64,000 nucleotides of DNA from Paraburkholderia caballeronis (GTDB lineage: Bacteria; Pseudomonadota; Gammaproteobacteria; Burkholderiales; Burkholderiaceae). The position numbers and the translations under genes were made by a program. The notes beneath the pieces are model-generated. The model worked only from the letters and a program-made list of their open reading frames with translations, made no database searches and was not told where the DNA came from. This document shows positions 45,801 to 53,435 of the stretch, one piece after another (position 1 is the first letter of the stretch; each line of letters opens with the position of its first letter). The stretch lies in the NCBI RefSeq assembly GCF_900104845.1, contig NZ_FNSR01000001.1, positions 310,001 through 374,000 on the forward strand, given 5' to 3'.

Positions 45801-46621
45801 ACAATCGTCAAAGGCGGATCAAGGCGTTTCAGGAGACGCCGGGCTTCGGCGTGATTGTGCTTTCACCGCTTGCGGTGGGGTTTGGCGTGAACATCCAGGC
45901 GGCCAACCACGTCATCCACTTCACCCGGACGTGGAATCCGGCTAAGGAGGACCAAGCAACGGACCGCGCCTATCGCATTGGCCAAGAGCGCAATGTCCAT
46001 GTCTATTACCCTGTGGTGGTGGCTCACGATTTTCTGACGTTCGACGCAAAACTCGACACACTGCTCAACAAGAAGCGAGCGCTTTCGACCGACATGCTTA
46101 ACGGGGCAGGGGATGTGAGCCCTGCTGACTTTGGAGATTTGGAGGCTCCCGATGGTGGCAATGCGTTCAGCAATGAGCCTCTCACGGCCGACGACGTCGG
46201 CGCACTCGATGGCGACGCCTTCGAAGCTTTCTGCGCGTTGTTGTGGACCAAGATGGGCTATGCGCGGACCATCAAGACTAAGCGTGTGGGCGACGGCGGT
46301 GTCGATGTAGTCGCCATTAAGCGCAGCGAAGGCGCGTTGATCCAGTGCAAAAGCTCGACCGTCGAAGATAAGGAGCTTGGGTGGGAGGGGGTCCGAGATG
46401 TTTCTGCTGGACGGGCCTCATACGCGGCTCGCTACCCTGGAATCACTTTCTCGATGGTGGCCGTTACCAACCGACGCTTCAATCAGGCCGCGAGACACCA
46501 AGCGGGAGTTTTGAACGTGGAGTTGATCGAGGGCAACCATCTCGCGGAAATGCTCGCACTCCATCCAATGAAGCGCGGCGAGCTTGAGAGGTTTCTGCTC
46601 GCTGGTTGGGGCGCCGTGTGA
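42848..46621 (+). CDS. zorD: Zorya type I protein ZorD (SNF2 helicase with Mrr-like nuclease)
   Basis: A 1,257-residue protein. After a roughly 580-residue N-terminal region comes a full SNF2/HepA ATPase: LLADDMGLGKTIQLL (Walker A), VAPVSLLENWKEEI, MICDEAQKIKN (DEAQ box), ACTGTPVENTLTDIW, and in the second lobe GFGVNIQAANHVIHFTRTWN and EDQATDRAYRIGQ. The last about 130 residues form an Mrr-type nuclease: FEAFCALLWTKMGYARTIKT, then GDGGVDVVAIKR, then ALIQCKSS, i.e. the D-xn-Q-x-K core. ZorD degrades invading phage DNA. Its presence, with ZorC and no ZorE, makes this type I. Confidence 0.93.
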   Translation: MVWSPFKSKDKAAASLPAKRPATLLVSWDRDGAYFRPEPVFDNWLSQPMSFAVGAELVLLLRQLEEEGFTELHADGASLSWSNYYTLLESPEHCDALGLLGLPGQKAWKPILSSNGTLTDANFSVSIQGWLDPHGQRPNGNVGIEGAVLTAGGKPAILPEAAWRMAQAIAEQRNRKAEDRTPDVNKRDWSTIRGHASRAGADLTDYLRKTVVLTPERLRIDLRKGDVIGDKLVEVMPGFDGAPPRWLELFDRFDAVPERYEIPDGNGLMHVLLSEEARTVLREIRRMPGRRIAGERAEAFVRNPFATLGPDAAKVIDPEQFERAREDAGIVFARFTAKVSRDDKGHPYEVSLVVEETLRGAVRAEQLKFEGPVALDAFLKKLDGKIAAGAQCCHWQGFDLEILGDTPAQVALLRGALNDWRRPGLISAADIFDLSKYSERVGGFGVEKPYYSPFIAKKSEDAGWFPENVDLGLCFEPEGGGETVAIALDDRNLKSFREELNKARQEKRETFEFPGCPKPVPVTWAVDALETLGQVREDVSKGTFDPKKPTAKGRASERKGLVVKPNVDALDYEERRGILALPVEPAALPSAMLSHIELKEHQLDGVAWLQHLWRHSPTACRGALLADDMGLGKTIQLLTFMAAAIERETGIDPFLVVAPVSLLENWKEEIAKFFAPGAMKVLTLYGPDLASKRVPKSALDEGLVEAGSPKLLSSGWLGSANVVLTTYETLRDLEFSLAAQRWSAMICDEAQKIKNPNALVTRAAKKQNARLKIACTGTPVENTLTDIWCLFDFIQPGLLGALKDFGSKYRRPIESETDEEKARLEELRGLIEPQKLRRTKAEVAKDLPKKIEFEGCRALPLSQRQRALYADAVAQFRSRSGGRQATGMQSPLGLLQYLRRLCSDPRSPGHLSTESEPLADVERNSPKMAWMLGHLQEIKKAGEKAIVFCEFRDLQRTLQRAISDRFGFVPDVINGDTSADSANANNRQRRIKAFQETPGFGVIVLSPLAVGFGVNIQAANHVIHFTRTWNPAKEDQATDRAYRIGQERNVHVYYPVVVAHDFLTFDAKLDTLLNKKRALSTDMLNGAGDVSPADFGDLEAPDGGNAFSNEPLTADDVGALDGDAFEAFCALLWTKMGYARTIKTKRVGDGGVDVVAIKRSEGALIQCKSSTVEDKELGWEGVRDVSAGRASYAARYPGITFSMVAVTNRRFNQAARHQAGVLNVELIEGNHLAEMLALHPMKRGELERFLLAGWGAV

Positions 46622-46804
46622 CCGGATTGCCATCGTCTAAGCAGGCGTCGTTACCAAAGCGAAGTTCGGCGGCAGATACGATGTCTAGGCAATGGCCGCT
46701 GCCGATCAACAATGGATGGGTTCGGCGCGAGCCCCGACGGCGATCGGGTTGACCGCGGCAATCGCGTATAATTCTGGCGGGAACAAAAACGTTGAGGATC
46801 TGAA

Positions 46805-47803
46805 ATGGCACGCGGCGAACTGATGAAAAAGTTGCTCGCGAGTTACGGGCAGGACGACGAGTTCCGAGCCGTCGCCGAGCAGATCATCCTGGAAGAAGAG
46901 CAGAAGAACAATCGGGTGCTCGCTCGCTCGCTGCGCCGCACCCTCGACAACGCGTCTGCAGTCGCCAAGGAAACGAAGACGCCTAAAACGCTGGCGCCGC
47001 TGATACCGTTTCCGGATGCGGCCGGCGAATTCGTCGAGAAAATTGAGCCGAACCGGACCCACAAGGACATTGCTCTCGCACCTGCCAACGTCCGAGTATT
47101 CCTCGGTTTGATGAAGGAGTTTCGACGTTCGGACGAAATCCTCAGGAAGGGGCTGCCGGTCCGCTCCAAGCTGTTGTTTTGTGGACCGCCCGGCTGCGGA
47201 AAGACACTGTGTGCTGAGGTTTTTGCGAGTGAACTCGGACTGCCCCTCTATATCGTCAAGCTTGATCGGCTGATTTCGTCTTATCTGGGCGAGACGGCAT
47301 CGAACGTCCGCAAGATTTTCGATTTCGCGCGCAAGCATCCGTGCGTGCTGTTCCTCGACGAGTTCGATGCACTCGCTCGTTCGCGCGACGACACGTCCGA
47401 ACACAACGAACTGCGTCGGGTTGTCAATAGTCTGCTCATCTTTATCGATAGGATCGAGCCGAAGGGATTCCTCGTCGCGGCCACGAATCTCGGTCAGGCA
47501 CTAGACCCAGCAATCTGGCGACGTTTTGACGAGGTGATCTGGTTCGACCGGCCGGATACCCGCATGATCCGGCAGTTCTTGCGAATGAAATTCAAGAACG
47601 TCGAAATTACGTTCGATCCGATCTCATTTGGCCCGAAGCTGTCTGGGTACTCATACGCCGAAATCGAAAGGATATGCGTCCAGGCGATCAAAGCAGGCGT
47701 CATAGACCGCAGGAAAGAGGTGAGCGAGCGTGACTTCAGGATTGCGCTCGACGACGAGCGCCGTCGCAAGGCGGGGCGTGAGCGGATGAACGAAACTACA
47801 TAA
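46805..47803 (+). CDS. ietA: AAA+ ATPase of the ATPase-subtilase pair (IetA)
   Basis: A 332-residue AAA+ protein. Walker A is LLFCGPPGCGKTLCAEVFA, Walker B CVLFLDEFDALARS, sensor 1 FLVAATNLGQALDPAIW and arginine finger RRFDEVIWFDRP, all in the FtsH/Cdc48-like arrangement. A 100-residue helical N-terminus is charged and may recognise the partner. The subtilase gene starts 14 bp downstream. Together they match the IetAS pair, first described as a plasmid-maintenance locus and later listed as an anti-phage system. The gene lies 183 bp behind zorD and likely has its own promoter. Confidence 0.88.
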   Translation: MARGELMKKLLASYGQDDEFRAVAEQIILEEEQKNNRVLARSLRRTLDNASAVAKETKTPKTLAPLIPFPDAAGEFVEKIEPNRTHKDIALAPANVRVFLGLMKEFRRSDEILRKGLPVRSKLLFCGPPGCGKTLCAEVFASELGLPLYIVKLDRLISSYLGETASNVRKIFDFARKHPCVLFLDEFDALARSRDDTSEHNELRRVVNSLLIFIDRIEPKGFLVAATNLGQALDPAIWRRFDEVIWFDRPDTRMIRQFLRMKFKNVEITFDPISFGPKLSGYSYAEIERICVQAIKAGVIDRRKEVSERDFRIALDDERRRKAGRERMNETT

Positions 47804-47817
47804 CGGCATCCGCACAG

Positions 47818-50157
47818 ATGCCCCACTACGAACACTTGCGTCTGGTTCGCCTGCCCGAGCAATTCGAGCGCAGAAAGCATGGGGGCGGCGGACCTCCTCC
47901 GCAGCGCGACCCGCGCACCCACAGTGCGCGTCTATCAGTTGAACTCGATAACACGATCGCTGCGCAGCGTGCGCGGCGTCGACCGGAGTTCGTTGATCCG
48001 GCGCTGATTCTGCGCGTCCGAATGGCTGGTGCGCTGCAAGAAGGCGCTTGGGAAGGGCTGGGACTCACGGTGTTGTCTTCTGACGCCGATCGCTCCCTTG
48101 TTCTTTTCGCCGATACCGACGACCTGCGTGATTTTCGACAGCGACTGAATCTTTACGCGCAGGGCGTACCGGCGGGACAAATTAACCCTGCCTACGCTGC
48201 GTTTGTTGCAAACATCGAATCCATCGGAGGCGTAGAGCCTCGCGACAGGATTGGAGTCAAGTTGCGAGAAGACGGATTCGCAGTCGAAACAGACTTTGTT
48301 GACGGGCAGCGGTATACGCTCGACCTTGAGCTGTGGGATTTCGGCCGGCGCGATCTACGGGAGCGGAAGCTTGATGAGATCGGCGCGTACATCGCTGCCC
48401 GTGGTGGCGAGGTGCTAGATCGCTACATCGGCCCGTCAATCTCGATGTTGAGAATGGTCGTCGAGGGTCCGGTAGTCAGGGCGCTGCTGGGTATCGACGT
48501 CGTCGCAAACATCGACCTCCCGCCACAGCCAGACATGGGCATGGCGGAGGCCTTGGCTTTAGACCTCGCTGGCATTCCCGATCTGAACCGCCTGGACGCT
48601 GATGCGCCGCTGATCGGTGTTATAGACAGTGGCATTAATGATCACCCGCTCATCGAAGACATTCTGGTGGGAGCGATTGGAGTCCCTGAGACCCTCGGTA
48701 CCGCGGATGTATGGGGTCATGGAACTCGCGTCGGCGGCATTGCCGTTTTTGGCGACATCAAGGGGCAACTCGCGGCGGGGACGTTGAACCGCGGAGCGCG
48801 CTTGTGTTCCGCCAAAGTAGTCAATGACCAAGGTGGCTTCGACAATCGGCGCTTGGTTCCGTCCCAAATGCGCGAAGCGATCACGACACTGCATCGCCGT
48901 TTCGGCTGCAGGATCTTCGTCATCGCGTTGGGAGACAAGCGGCTTCATTACGACGGCGGTAAGGTCGGGGCGTGGGCGGCCACGCTGGACGAGCTGGTTC
49001 GTGAGCTTGACCTGGTGATCGTCGTTTCGGCAGGCAACCGGTATCCTCGTGGCGGCAATCGTGTCGAGCAGGCGGTAACCGAATATCCGGACTATCTTGT
49101 CGAAGCTGCTAACCGGTTTCTTGAACCCGCAGGTGCGATGAATGTAGTGACTGTGGGCGCGCTGTCGCACGGTACAGGCATCGCGCCGGAACTGGCTGAT
49201 GACGTTCGTGTACGTCCGATCACGGGCGCACTTGAGCCTTCACCGTTCACACGGGTGGGACCCGGGATCGCTGGGTCGGTCAAGCCGGATCTCGTTGACT
49301 TTGGCGGCACGATGGTGTTCGACGCCGTTACCGCAAGTCTGCGCAATGGTGACGACCTTCCGAGTGCTGGCGTAGTCTCCCTGCACCATCTGCCGATTGA
49401 ACAGCTGTTTACAGCGCGTTCGGGTACCTCATACGCAGCCCCTACTGTTGCATTCAAGGCAAGCCAGATTCTTTCGCTTTTGCCGAACGCCTCAGCTAAC
49501 CTCGTGCGTGCACTTCTGGTTGGGGCCGCTCGAGTTCCGACTGAAGCGTCGGATCGTCTCGGCCTGCTGGGTGCCGACGCTATTGACCAAGTGTGTGGGC
49601 ATGGGCTTGTGGATCTGGAGCGCGCTGCGTATTCAGACGACGCAAGGGTTGTTCTCTACGCCGAGGATGAGCTTGCGATTGATCATTTCGCCGTTTACGA
49701 AGTACCGATTCCAGCTGATTTTCAACAAACCCCCGGACGACGCACGGTTAAGGTGAGCCTAGCCTTTGACCCACCGGTGAGGCATACACGCACGGACTAT
49801 GCGGGAATCGGAATGAGTTTTCGCCTGATCAGGGGGTGCGATGCTGAGGAGGTGTTCGAGCACTATCGACGGCGGAATGTGGCTGTCGAAGGTGCCGTGC
49901 CAGAAATGGCAGCTCGCTATGCTTGCAAGCTTGAGCCGGGTCCTCAAACCCGTGAAAAGGCAACCCTTCAGTGCGCCTCGGTTACCTTTCAGCGCGACGT
50001 CTCGGTCTATGGTGATCGCTACTATCTAGTGGTGCGCTGCGAAAGTGGGTGGGCTCAGGAGCTCGTGCAGAGCCAACGCTTCGCGGTGGTTGTCGAAATT
50101 AGTCACGAGCAGGACATTCGGCTCTACCAACAAATTCGCGTGCGCGTGCGGGCATGA
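47818..50157 (+). CDS. ietS: S8 subtilisin-like serine protease of the ATPase-subtilase pair (IetS)
   Basis: A 779-residue protein whose catalytic triad is intact: Asp in LIGVIDSGINDHP (near 48,620), His in DVWGHGTRVGGIAVFG (near 48,720) and Ser in RSGTSYAAPTVAFKAS (near 49,430), with the oxyanion Asn in IVVSAGNRYPRGG. About 250 residues precede the protease core and 230 follow, the latter a beta-sandwich-like region. No signal peptide, so it is cytoplasmic. The ATPase presumably restrains or directs the protease; activation by infection would kill or arrest the cell. This mechanism is inferred. Confidence 0.88.
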   Translation: MPHYEHLRLVRLPEQFERRKHGGGGPPPQRDPRTHSARLSVELDNTIAAQRARRRPEFVDPALILRVRMAGALQEGAWEGLGLTVLSSDADRSLVLFADTDDLRDFRQRLNLYAQGVPAGQINPAYAAFVANIESIGGVEPRDRIGVKLREDGFAVETDFVDGQRYTLDLELWDFGRRDLRERKLDEIGAYIAARGGEVLDRYIGPSISMLRMVVEGPVVRALLGIDVVANIDLPPQPDMGMAEALALDLAGIPDLNRLDADAPLIGVIDSGINDHPLIEDILVGAIGVPETLGTADVWGHGTRVGGIAVFGDIKGQLAAGTLNRGARLCSAKVVNDQGGFDNRRLVPSQMREAITTLHRRFGCRIFVIALGDKRLHYDGGKVGAWAATLDELVRELDLVIVVSAGNRYPRGGNRVEQAVTEYPDYLVEAANRFLEPAGAMNVVTVGALSHGTGIAPELADDVRVRPITGALEPSPFTRVGPGIAGSVKPDLVDFGGTMVFDAVTASLRNGDDLPSAGVVSLHHLPIEQLFTARSGTSYAAPTVAFKASQILSLLPNASANLVRALLVGAARVPTEASDRLGLLGADAIDQVCGHGLVDLERAAYSDDARVVLYAEDELAIDHFAVYEVPIPADFQQTPGRRTVKVSLAFDPPVRHTRTDYAGIGMSFRLIRGCDAEEVFEHYRRRNVAVEGAVPEMAARYACKLEPGPQTREKATLQCASVTFQRDVSVYGDRYYLVVRCESGWAQELVQSQRFAVVVEISHEQDIRLYQQIRVRVRA

Positions 50158-50167
50158 GGGCTTGTTT

Positions 50168-51307
50168 TTACAAGATCCCAATCGCATCCAGCTTCGCCCG
50201 CATTCTGTCATGCCGAAGATGTCCGTAGTGTTTGTCGATCATCTCCGTTGACGTACCCGCCATGCGCGCAACTTCAAAACTATCGATGCCATTCGCAATC
50301 ATCTCGCTGATTGCGGTGTGTCGAAGAGAGTACATTACGATCGTGGGTGGAAGCTTGGCAGCCTTGGCCGCTTCCTTGATGGGCTTTTTCCACGAATCCT
50401 TGTTCCAGCGTTGACCATACTCGGTTGTGAAAATCGAAGCGTCGGCGATCTTGTCCTTGGTTTGTTCTTTGAAGAACTGGATGGCGGACGACGAAAGGGA
50501 CACGATTCGATGGCCGGTTTTACCGTCAAGGGCGAGGGTCCCTTGTTGCCGGTCGAAGTGTTTGACGCTGGCTTTGGCAAGCTCTCCAGGCCGAGCTGCG
50601 GTAAAGAGCATTGCCTTGACTAGCTGCCGGATGTCTGCGGCGCACGCTTCAATCAGCGCGCTTCGCTGATCTGCTGGTAGGAACGACTGCCTACGCCGCC
50701 CGACGTCTTTGAACTTCGTGACCGTTTTCCATCCCGCGTCGGTCGCAACGAGGCGATCATGTAGCGCAAGATTCAGGGCTGCTTTCAACGACGCAAGGTT
50801 GCGATTTGCCGAATCCTTGGCACGCCGGAGGTCGTCTTCGTCCTCGGCAGATTCTTCGATTGCGTTGATTTGCTCGGCGAGCCAGTCCTTCACGTGCGAG
50901 GTACGCAGCTTTGATAGATCGATGCGCCCGAGCTTGCTGTCGTAGACCAACCGTTTGAAACGGCCCTCGGCGTCCGATTTGCTGGAGGCGCCTTTGTGCA
51001 GCCCGAGATGCTTGACGTAGTGTTCGCAGGCATCCTTGACGGTCGTGGTCTTGGTGGACACCCCGGCGTCTGCCGCCTTCGACCATTCGAGGGTAGCCTT
51101 CGCCGCATCATCGAAGCTCGGGAGGGTGCCGAGCGCTTTGTATTCTTGCTTGCCCGCCTCGTTGCGTCTGCGAGCAACCCAGGTTCCATCTCCCTCGGCG
51201 AGCTTACGGAACCCGACGTAGAGACCGGATTGAACCCGAGCAAAGTAGGGTTCCCGGCGCGGGGGAAGCTTGTCGCGTGAGGTCTTGCTGACGATAGAGG
51301 TAGCCAT
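50168..51307 (-). CDS. Tyrosine-type integrase of the island
   Basis: The ATG at 51307 (MATSIVSKTSRDKLPPRREP) is preferred to one 15 codons upstream, because the latter would run through the double TACGGAAAT motif. 379 residues. An N-terminal arm-binding domain (YFARVQSGLYVGFRKLAEGD), SAM-like core-binding domain (TVKDACEHYVKHLGLHKG) and catalytic domain follow: Arg in FTAARPGELAKAS, Lys near LDGKTGHRIV, Arg of the box II in MYSLRHTAISEM (with Tyr in place of the usual first His), the second His in DKHYGHLRHDRM and the nucleophile Tyr in the same segment. Convergent with ietS; its end is 10 bp away. Confidence 0.92.
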   Translation of the reverse strand: MATSIVSKTSRDKLPPRREPYFARVQSGLYVGFRKLAEGDGTWVARRRNEAGKQEYKALGTLPSFDDAAKATLEWSKAADAGVSTKTTTVKDACEHYVKHLGLHKGASSKSDAEGRFKRLVYDSKLGRIDLSKLRTSHVKDWLAEQINAIEESAEDEDDLRRAKDSANRNLASLKAALNLALHDRLVATDAGWKTVTKFKDVGRRRQSFLPADQRSALIEACAADIRQLVKAMLFTAARPGELAKASVKHFDRQQGTLALDGKTGHRIVSLSSSAIQFFKEQTKDKIADASIFTTEYGQRWNKDSWKKPIKEAAKAAKLPPTIVMYSLRHTAISEMIANGIDSFEVARMAGTSTEMIDKHYGHLRHDRMRAKLDAIGIL

Positions 51308-51313
51308 GATTTT

Positions 51314-51335
51314 CGTACGGAAATGGTACGGAAAT
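51314..51335 (+). repeat. Double TACGGAAAT motif, right island end
   Basis: CGTACGGAAAT-GG-TACGGAAAT, identical in form to the motif at 8940-8961. It lies 6 bp upstream of the integrase ATG, which suggests that the binding protein also controls integrase expression. Confidence 0.7.
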
Positions 51336-51440
51336 TTTAAGCTGGATCTCATTGGACGGCAATGTTCATATTTTCGAATAAAATCAATAGATTGGGGTGG
51401 CGTTCTGGATGTTCGTGGATGGCCGTGGACCCATATTCCC

Positions 51441-51488
51441 GCCCTCCGAAGGCAGGGGTTGCTGGTTCGATCCCAGCCGGGCGCACCA
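51441..51488 (+). repeat. Island attachment site, right copy (attR)
   Basis: The second copy of the 48-bp tRNA-Arg 3' block (GCCCTCCGAAGG ... GCACCA), identical to 8838-8885. It lacks the 5' half of the tRNA and cannot be a functional gene. Before the island arrived, the intact tRNA was joined directly to the P4-type integrase region that now follows. Confidence 0.93.
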
Positions 51489-51660
51489 TCCCTATTTCCG
51501 CAGACATCCCCTGAAATCCTGAAAAGCCCCGCCGGATAAGGCGTTGCGGGATTTTTGCGTCCGGGGAAAGCCGAGCTGATCCGAAGAAATCCGGCGTTTG
51601 CATGTGCCCTTCGGTGTACCCCAAAATGGTTTTTCCTCGACTTCGATTCTGGGGTACACC
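51489..51660. promoter_or_regulatory. Leader of the P4-type integrase remnant with terminator-like and inverted repeats
   Basis: About 51,520-51,556 holds a tRNA-terminator-like hairpin (GCCCCGCCGG ... GCGGG followed by five T). At 51613-51622 and 51651-51660 sit the perfect inverted repeats GGTGTACCCC and GGGGTACACC, the second abutting the integrase ATG. This fits an operator or excisionase site of the old element. Confidence 0.55.
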
Positions 51661-52075
51661 ATGGGCCAGCTCACCGAGTTGCAGATCAAGCACGCGGAGC
51701 CTCGCGAGAAGGAATATTTCCTGCCAGATGGCGATGGGCTGTACCTTCGGATTCGACAGACGCGTAAGGTCTGGATCTACCGCTACAAACGCGACGGAAG
51801 AGAGATCAAGTTAGGGCTCGGCCGATACCCGATTATTTCGCTTGCGGAGGCTCGTAGAAAAGCCCGTGAGGAAATGAAGCGGCGAGAAGACGGGATCGAC
51901 CCTCAAAAAGTTCGGCGCGAGAAGCGCGAGCAAGAGAAGGCAGCTCGGCTCAATACGTTTGAATTGGTGGCCCGAGAATGGCATAAGGCGTCGGAAAAGG
52001 ATCGCCAGTGGTCTGCCAATTACGCCGAGAAAATCATCCGTTATCTGGAGCTGCACGTGTTTCCCTGGGTAGGGT
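51661..52075 (+). pseudogene. P4-type integrase, 5' part, cut by the IS407-like element
   Basis: From the ATG at 51661 the frame reads MGQLTELQIKHAEPREKEYF, LPDGDGLYLRIRQTRKVWIY and KLGLGRYPIISLAEARRKAR, the DUF4102 arm-binding domain of P4/CP4 integrases, followed by FELVAREWHKASEKDRQWSA. It is interrupted after LELHVFPWVG by the insertion at 52076. It starts right after the tRNA 3' end in the same orientation, the standard placement of such integrases. Confidence 0.88.
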
Positions 52076-52143
52076 TGACCTGCCGGGCGATTTTCGGACC
52101 AGTTGAAAGTTGAGAGAATGGCTTCCAACGGAGAAAGGAAGTC

Positions 52144-52407
52144 ATGAAGAAGAGCCGGTTCACGGAAGAGCAGATGGTCACGATCCTGCGCGACGCTGAC
52201 AAGGCGCCGGTCGCCGAGGTGGCGAAGAAGCACGGGATCAGCGAGCAGACGATCTACAACTGGCGTCAGCATTTCGGCGGGATGGAGGCAGCCGATGTGA
52301 AGCGACTAAAGCAGCTTGAGCAGGAAAATGCGCGACTGAAGAAGATGCTGGCGGAGCGTGATCTCGAACTCGATGTGATGAAGGAGATCAACGCAAAAAA
52401 GTGGTGA
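52144..52407 (+). CDS. IS407-type transposase OrfA
   Basis: An 87-residue helix-turn-helix protein (MKKSRFTEEQMVTILRDADK, AEVAKKHGISEQTIYNWRQH) ending in a leucine-zipper helix (KQLEQENARLKKMLAERDLE). It recognises the ends of the element. Near its end A-AAA-AAG (52395-52401) is an in-frame slippery site for -1 frameshifting into orfB, giving the OrfAB transposase. Confidence 0.93.
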   Translation: MKKSRFTEEQMVTILRDADKAPVAEVAKKHGISEQTIYNWRQHFGGMEAADVKRLKQLEQENARLKKMLAERDLELDVMKEINAKKW

Positions 52408-53255
52408 GCGCGCCCGCTCGCCGTCAGCAGGTTGCCTACGCGAAAGCGCGGGGCCTGTCGGAGCGGCGAGCGTGCGCGCTGATGTCGGTCGCGAGGTCGG
52501 CGCTGCATTACGAGTCGAAGCTGGCCGGGCGTGATGCGCCGGTGCTGGCGGCGATGTGTGTTCTGTCGGCACAGTATCCGCGTTACGGTTACCGTCGCAT
52601 CCAGATTTTTCTGGATCGGCAAGGCCATCCGATGAGCGCCGACCGGGCTTGGCGACTGTGGCGGCTCGCGGGCTTGCAGGTGCCCCGCAAGCGCCCACGC
52701 AGGCGGGTGTCTGTGCACCGCCCTCGGCCTCAGCCGGCCACGGCGGCACGGCACGTCTGGGCCTATGACTTTGTGTTCGATGCCTGCGCCAACGGTCAGC
52801 AATTGAAGTGTCTGACGGTGATCGACGAATACACGCGCGAATGCCTGGCCATCGATGTGGCAGGGTCGATTCGCTCGGGACGGGTGATCGAAGTGTTGTC
52901 ACGGCTGGTCAGCCTGCATGGTGCACCGCGTTATCTGCGTTCGGACAACGGGCCGGAGTTCGTGTCACGCGCCATTCTGAAATGGGCTGCCCAGAACGGC
53001 ATGGATATGGCGTTGAGCGATCCCGGCAAGCCATGGCAGAACGGCGCTGACGAGAGCTTCAACGGCAAGTTCAGGGACGAATGTCTGAGCCAGGAATGGT
53101 TTCGGACACGGGTCGAAGCCAAGGTCGTAATTGAGCAATGGCGGCGTCACTACAATGCAATCCGGCCGCATTCGAGCCTGGCCTACCTGACGCCCAACGA
53201 GTTTAAGCAGCGACATTGTTCAACTAAAGCAACCGAGGCCGTTCTCCAAGATTGA
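52401..53255 (+). CDS. IS407-type transposase OrfB (DDE integrase core)
   Basis: A 284-residue rve-type integrase core in the -1 frame relative to orfA, overlapping its end by 7 bp. N-terminal HTH_21 segment (VSAPARRQQVAYAKARGLSE, RRACALMSVARSAL). DDE triad: Asp in ARHVWAYDFVFDAC, Asp in YLRSDNGPEFVS and Glu in NGADESFNGKFRDECL. Intact to the usual C-terminus (IRPHSSLAYLTPNEF). It is probably expressed mainly as an OrfAB fusion. Confidence 0.93.
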   Translation: MVSAPARRQQVAYAKARGLSERRACALMSVARSALHYESKLAGRDAPVLAAMCVLSAQYPRYGYRRIQIFLDRQGHPMSADRAWRLWRLAGLQVPRKRPRRRVSVHRPRPQPATAARHVWAYDFVFDACANGQQLKCLTVIDEYTRECLAIDVAGSIRSGRVIEVLSRLVSLHGAPRYLRSDNGPEFVSRAILKWAAQNGMDMALSDPGKPWQNGADESFNGKFRDECLSQEWFRTRVEAKVVIEQWRRHYNAIRPHSSLAYLTPNEFKQRHCSTKATEAVLQD

Positions 53256-53286
53256 AACGGTCCGAAGAAATCAGGCAGGTCAGGGT

Positions 53287-53399
53287 GACTTTCGGTGGAG
53301 GAGATCAAACCGACCGAGGTTGTGCGTTGCCTGCACCGCATCAAAGAGCGCGGTAATCTTGAAACCGCGATGCCGGTATCCGTCAAAATGGATGCTTAA
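53287..53399 (+). pseudogene. P4-type integrase, continuation after the IS407-like element
   Basis: After the right target duplication the sequence resumes in the integrase frame as LSVEEIKPTEVVRCLHRIKE then RGNLETAMPV, the expected core-binding segment. It breaks off within 40 codons, so the catalytic half has been lost by deletion. Confidence 0.75.
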
Positions 53400-53435
53400 A
53401 AGATGAAGTGTGTGCCCGCCTGATGAGCTAGTACT

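Larger units (their letters stand above)
8838..51488. mobile_element. Genomic island (42.6 kb) integrated in tRNA-Arg(CCG), defence-rich
   Basis: It is bounded by a perfect 48-bp direct repeat of the tRNA 3' half and carries its own tyrosine integrase next to the right end. GC and codon use are more mixed than the flanks. The cargo is a mosaic: a satellite-type replication module, a plasmid/ICE recombination module, insertion-sequence wrecks, type I Zorya, IetAS, a TIR-like gene, HEPN proteins and a proteasome-like hydrolase. No conjugation or virion genes were seen, so the island is either mobilised by a helper or integrative and excisable only. The integrase sits at the end opposite the intact tRNA. 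Confidence 0.9.
52076..53282 (+). mobile_element. IS3-family insertion sequence (IS407 group)
   Basis: 1,207 bp. Left end TGACCTGCC..., right end complementary GGCAGGTCA at 53274-53282; beyond these nine bases the repeats stay similar (CGGACCRTT). A 4-bp target duplication GGGT flanks it (52072-52075 and 53283-53286), the size usual for this group. It carries intact orfA and orfB, so it is likely active. Confidence 0.9.

Noticed and set aside
51441..51488. A second tRNA-Arg
   Set aside because: Only the 3' 48 nt are present; the 5' acceptor strand and D arm are missing, so this is attR.
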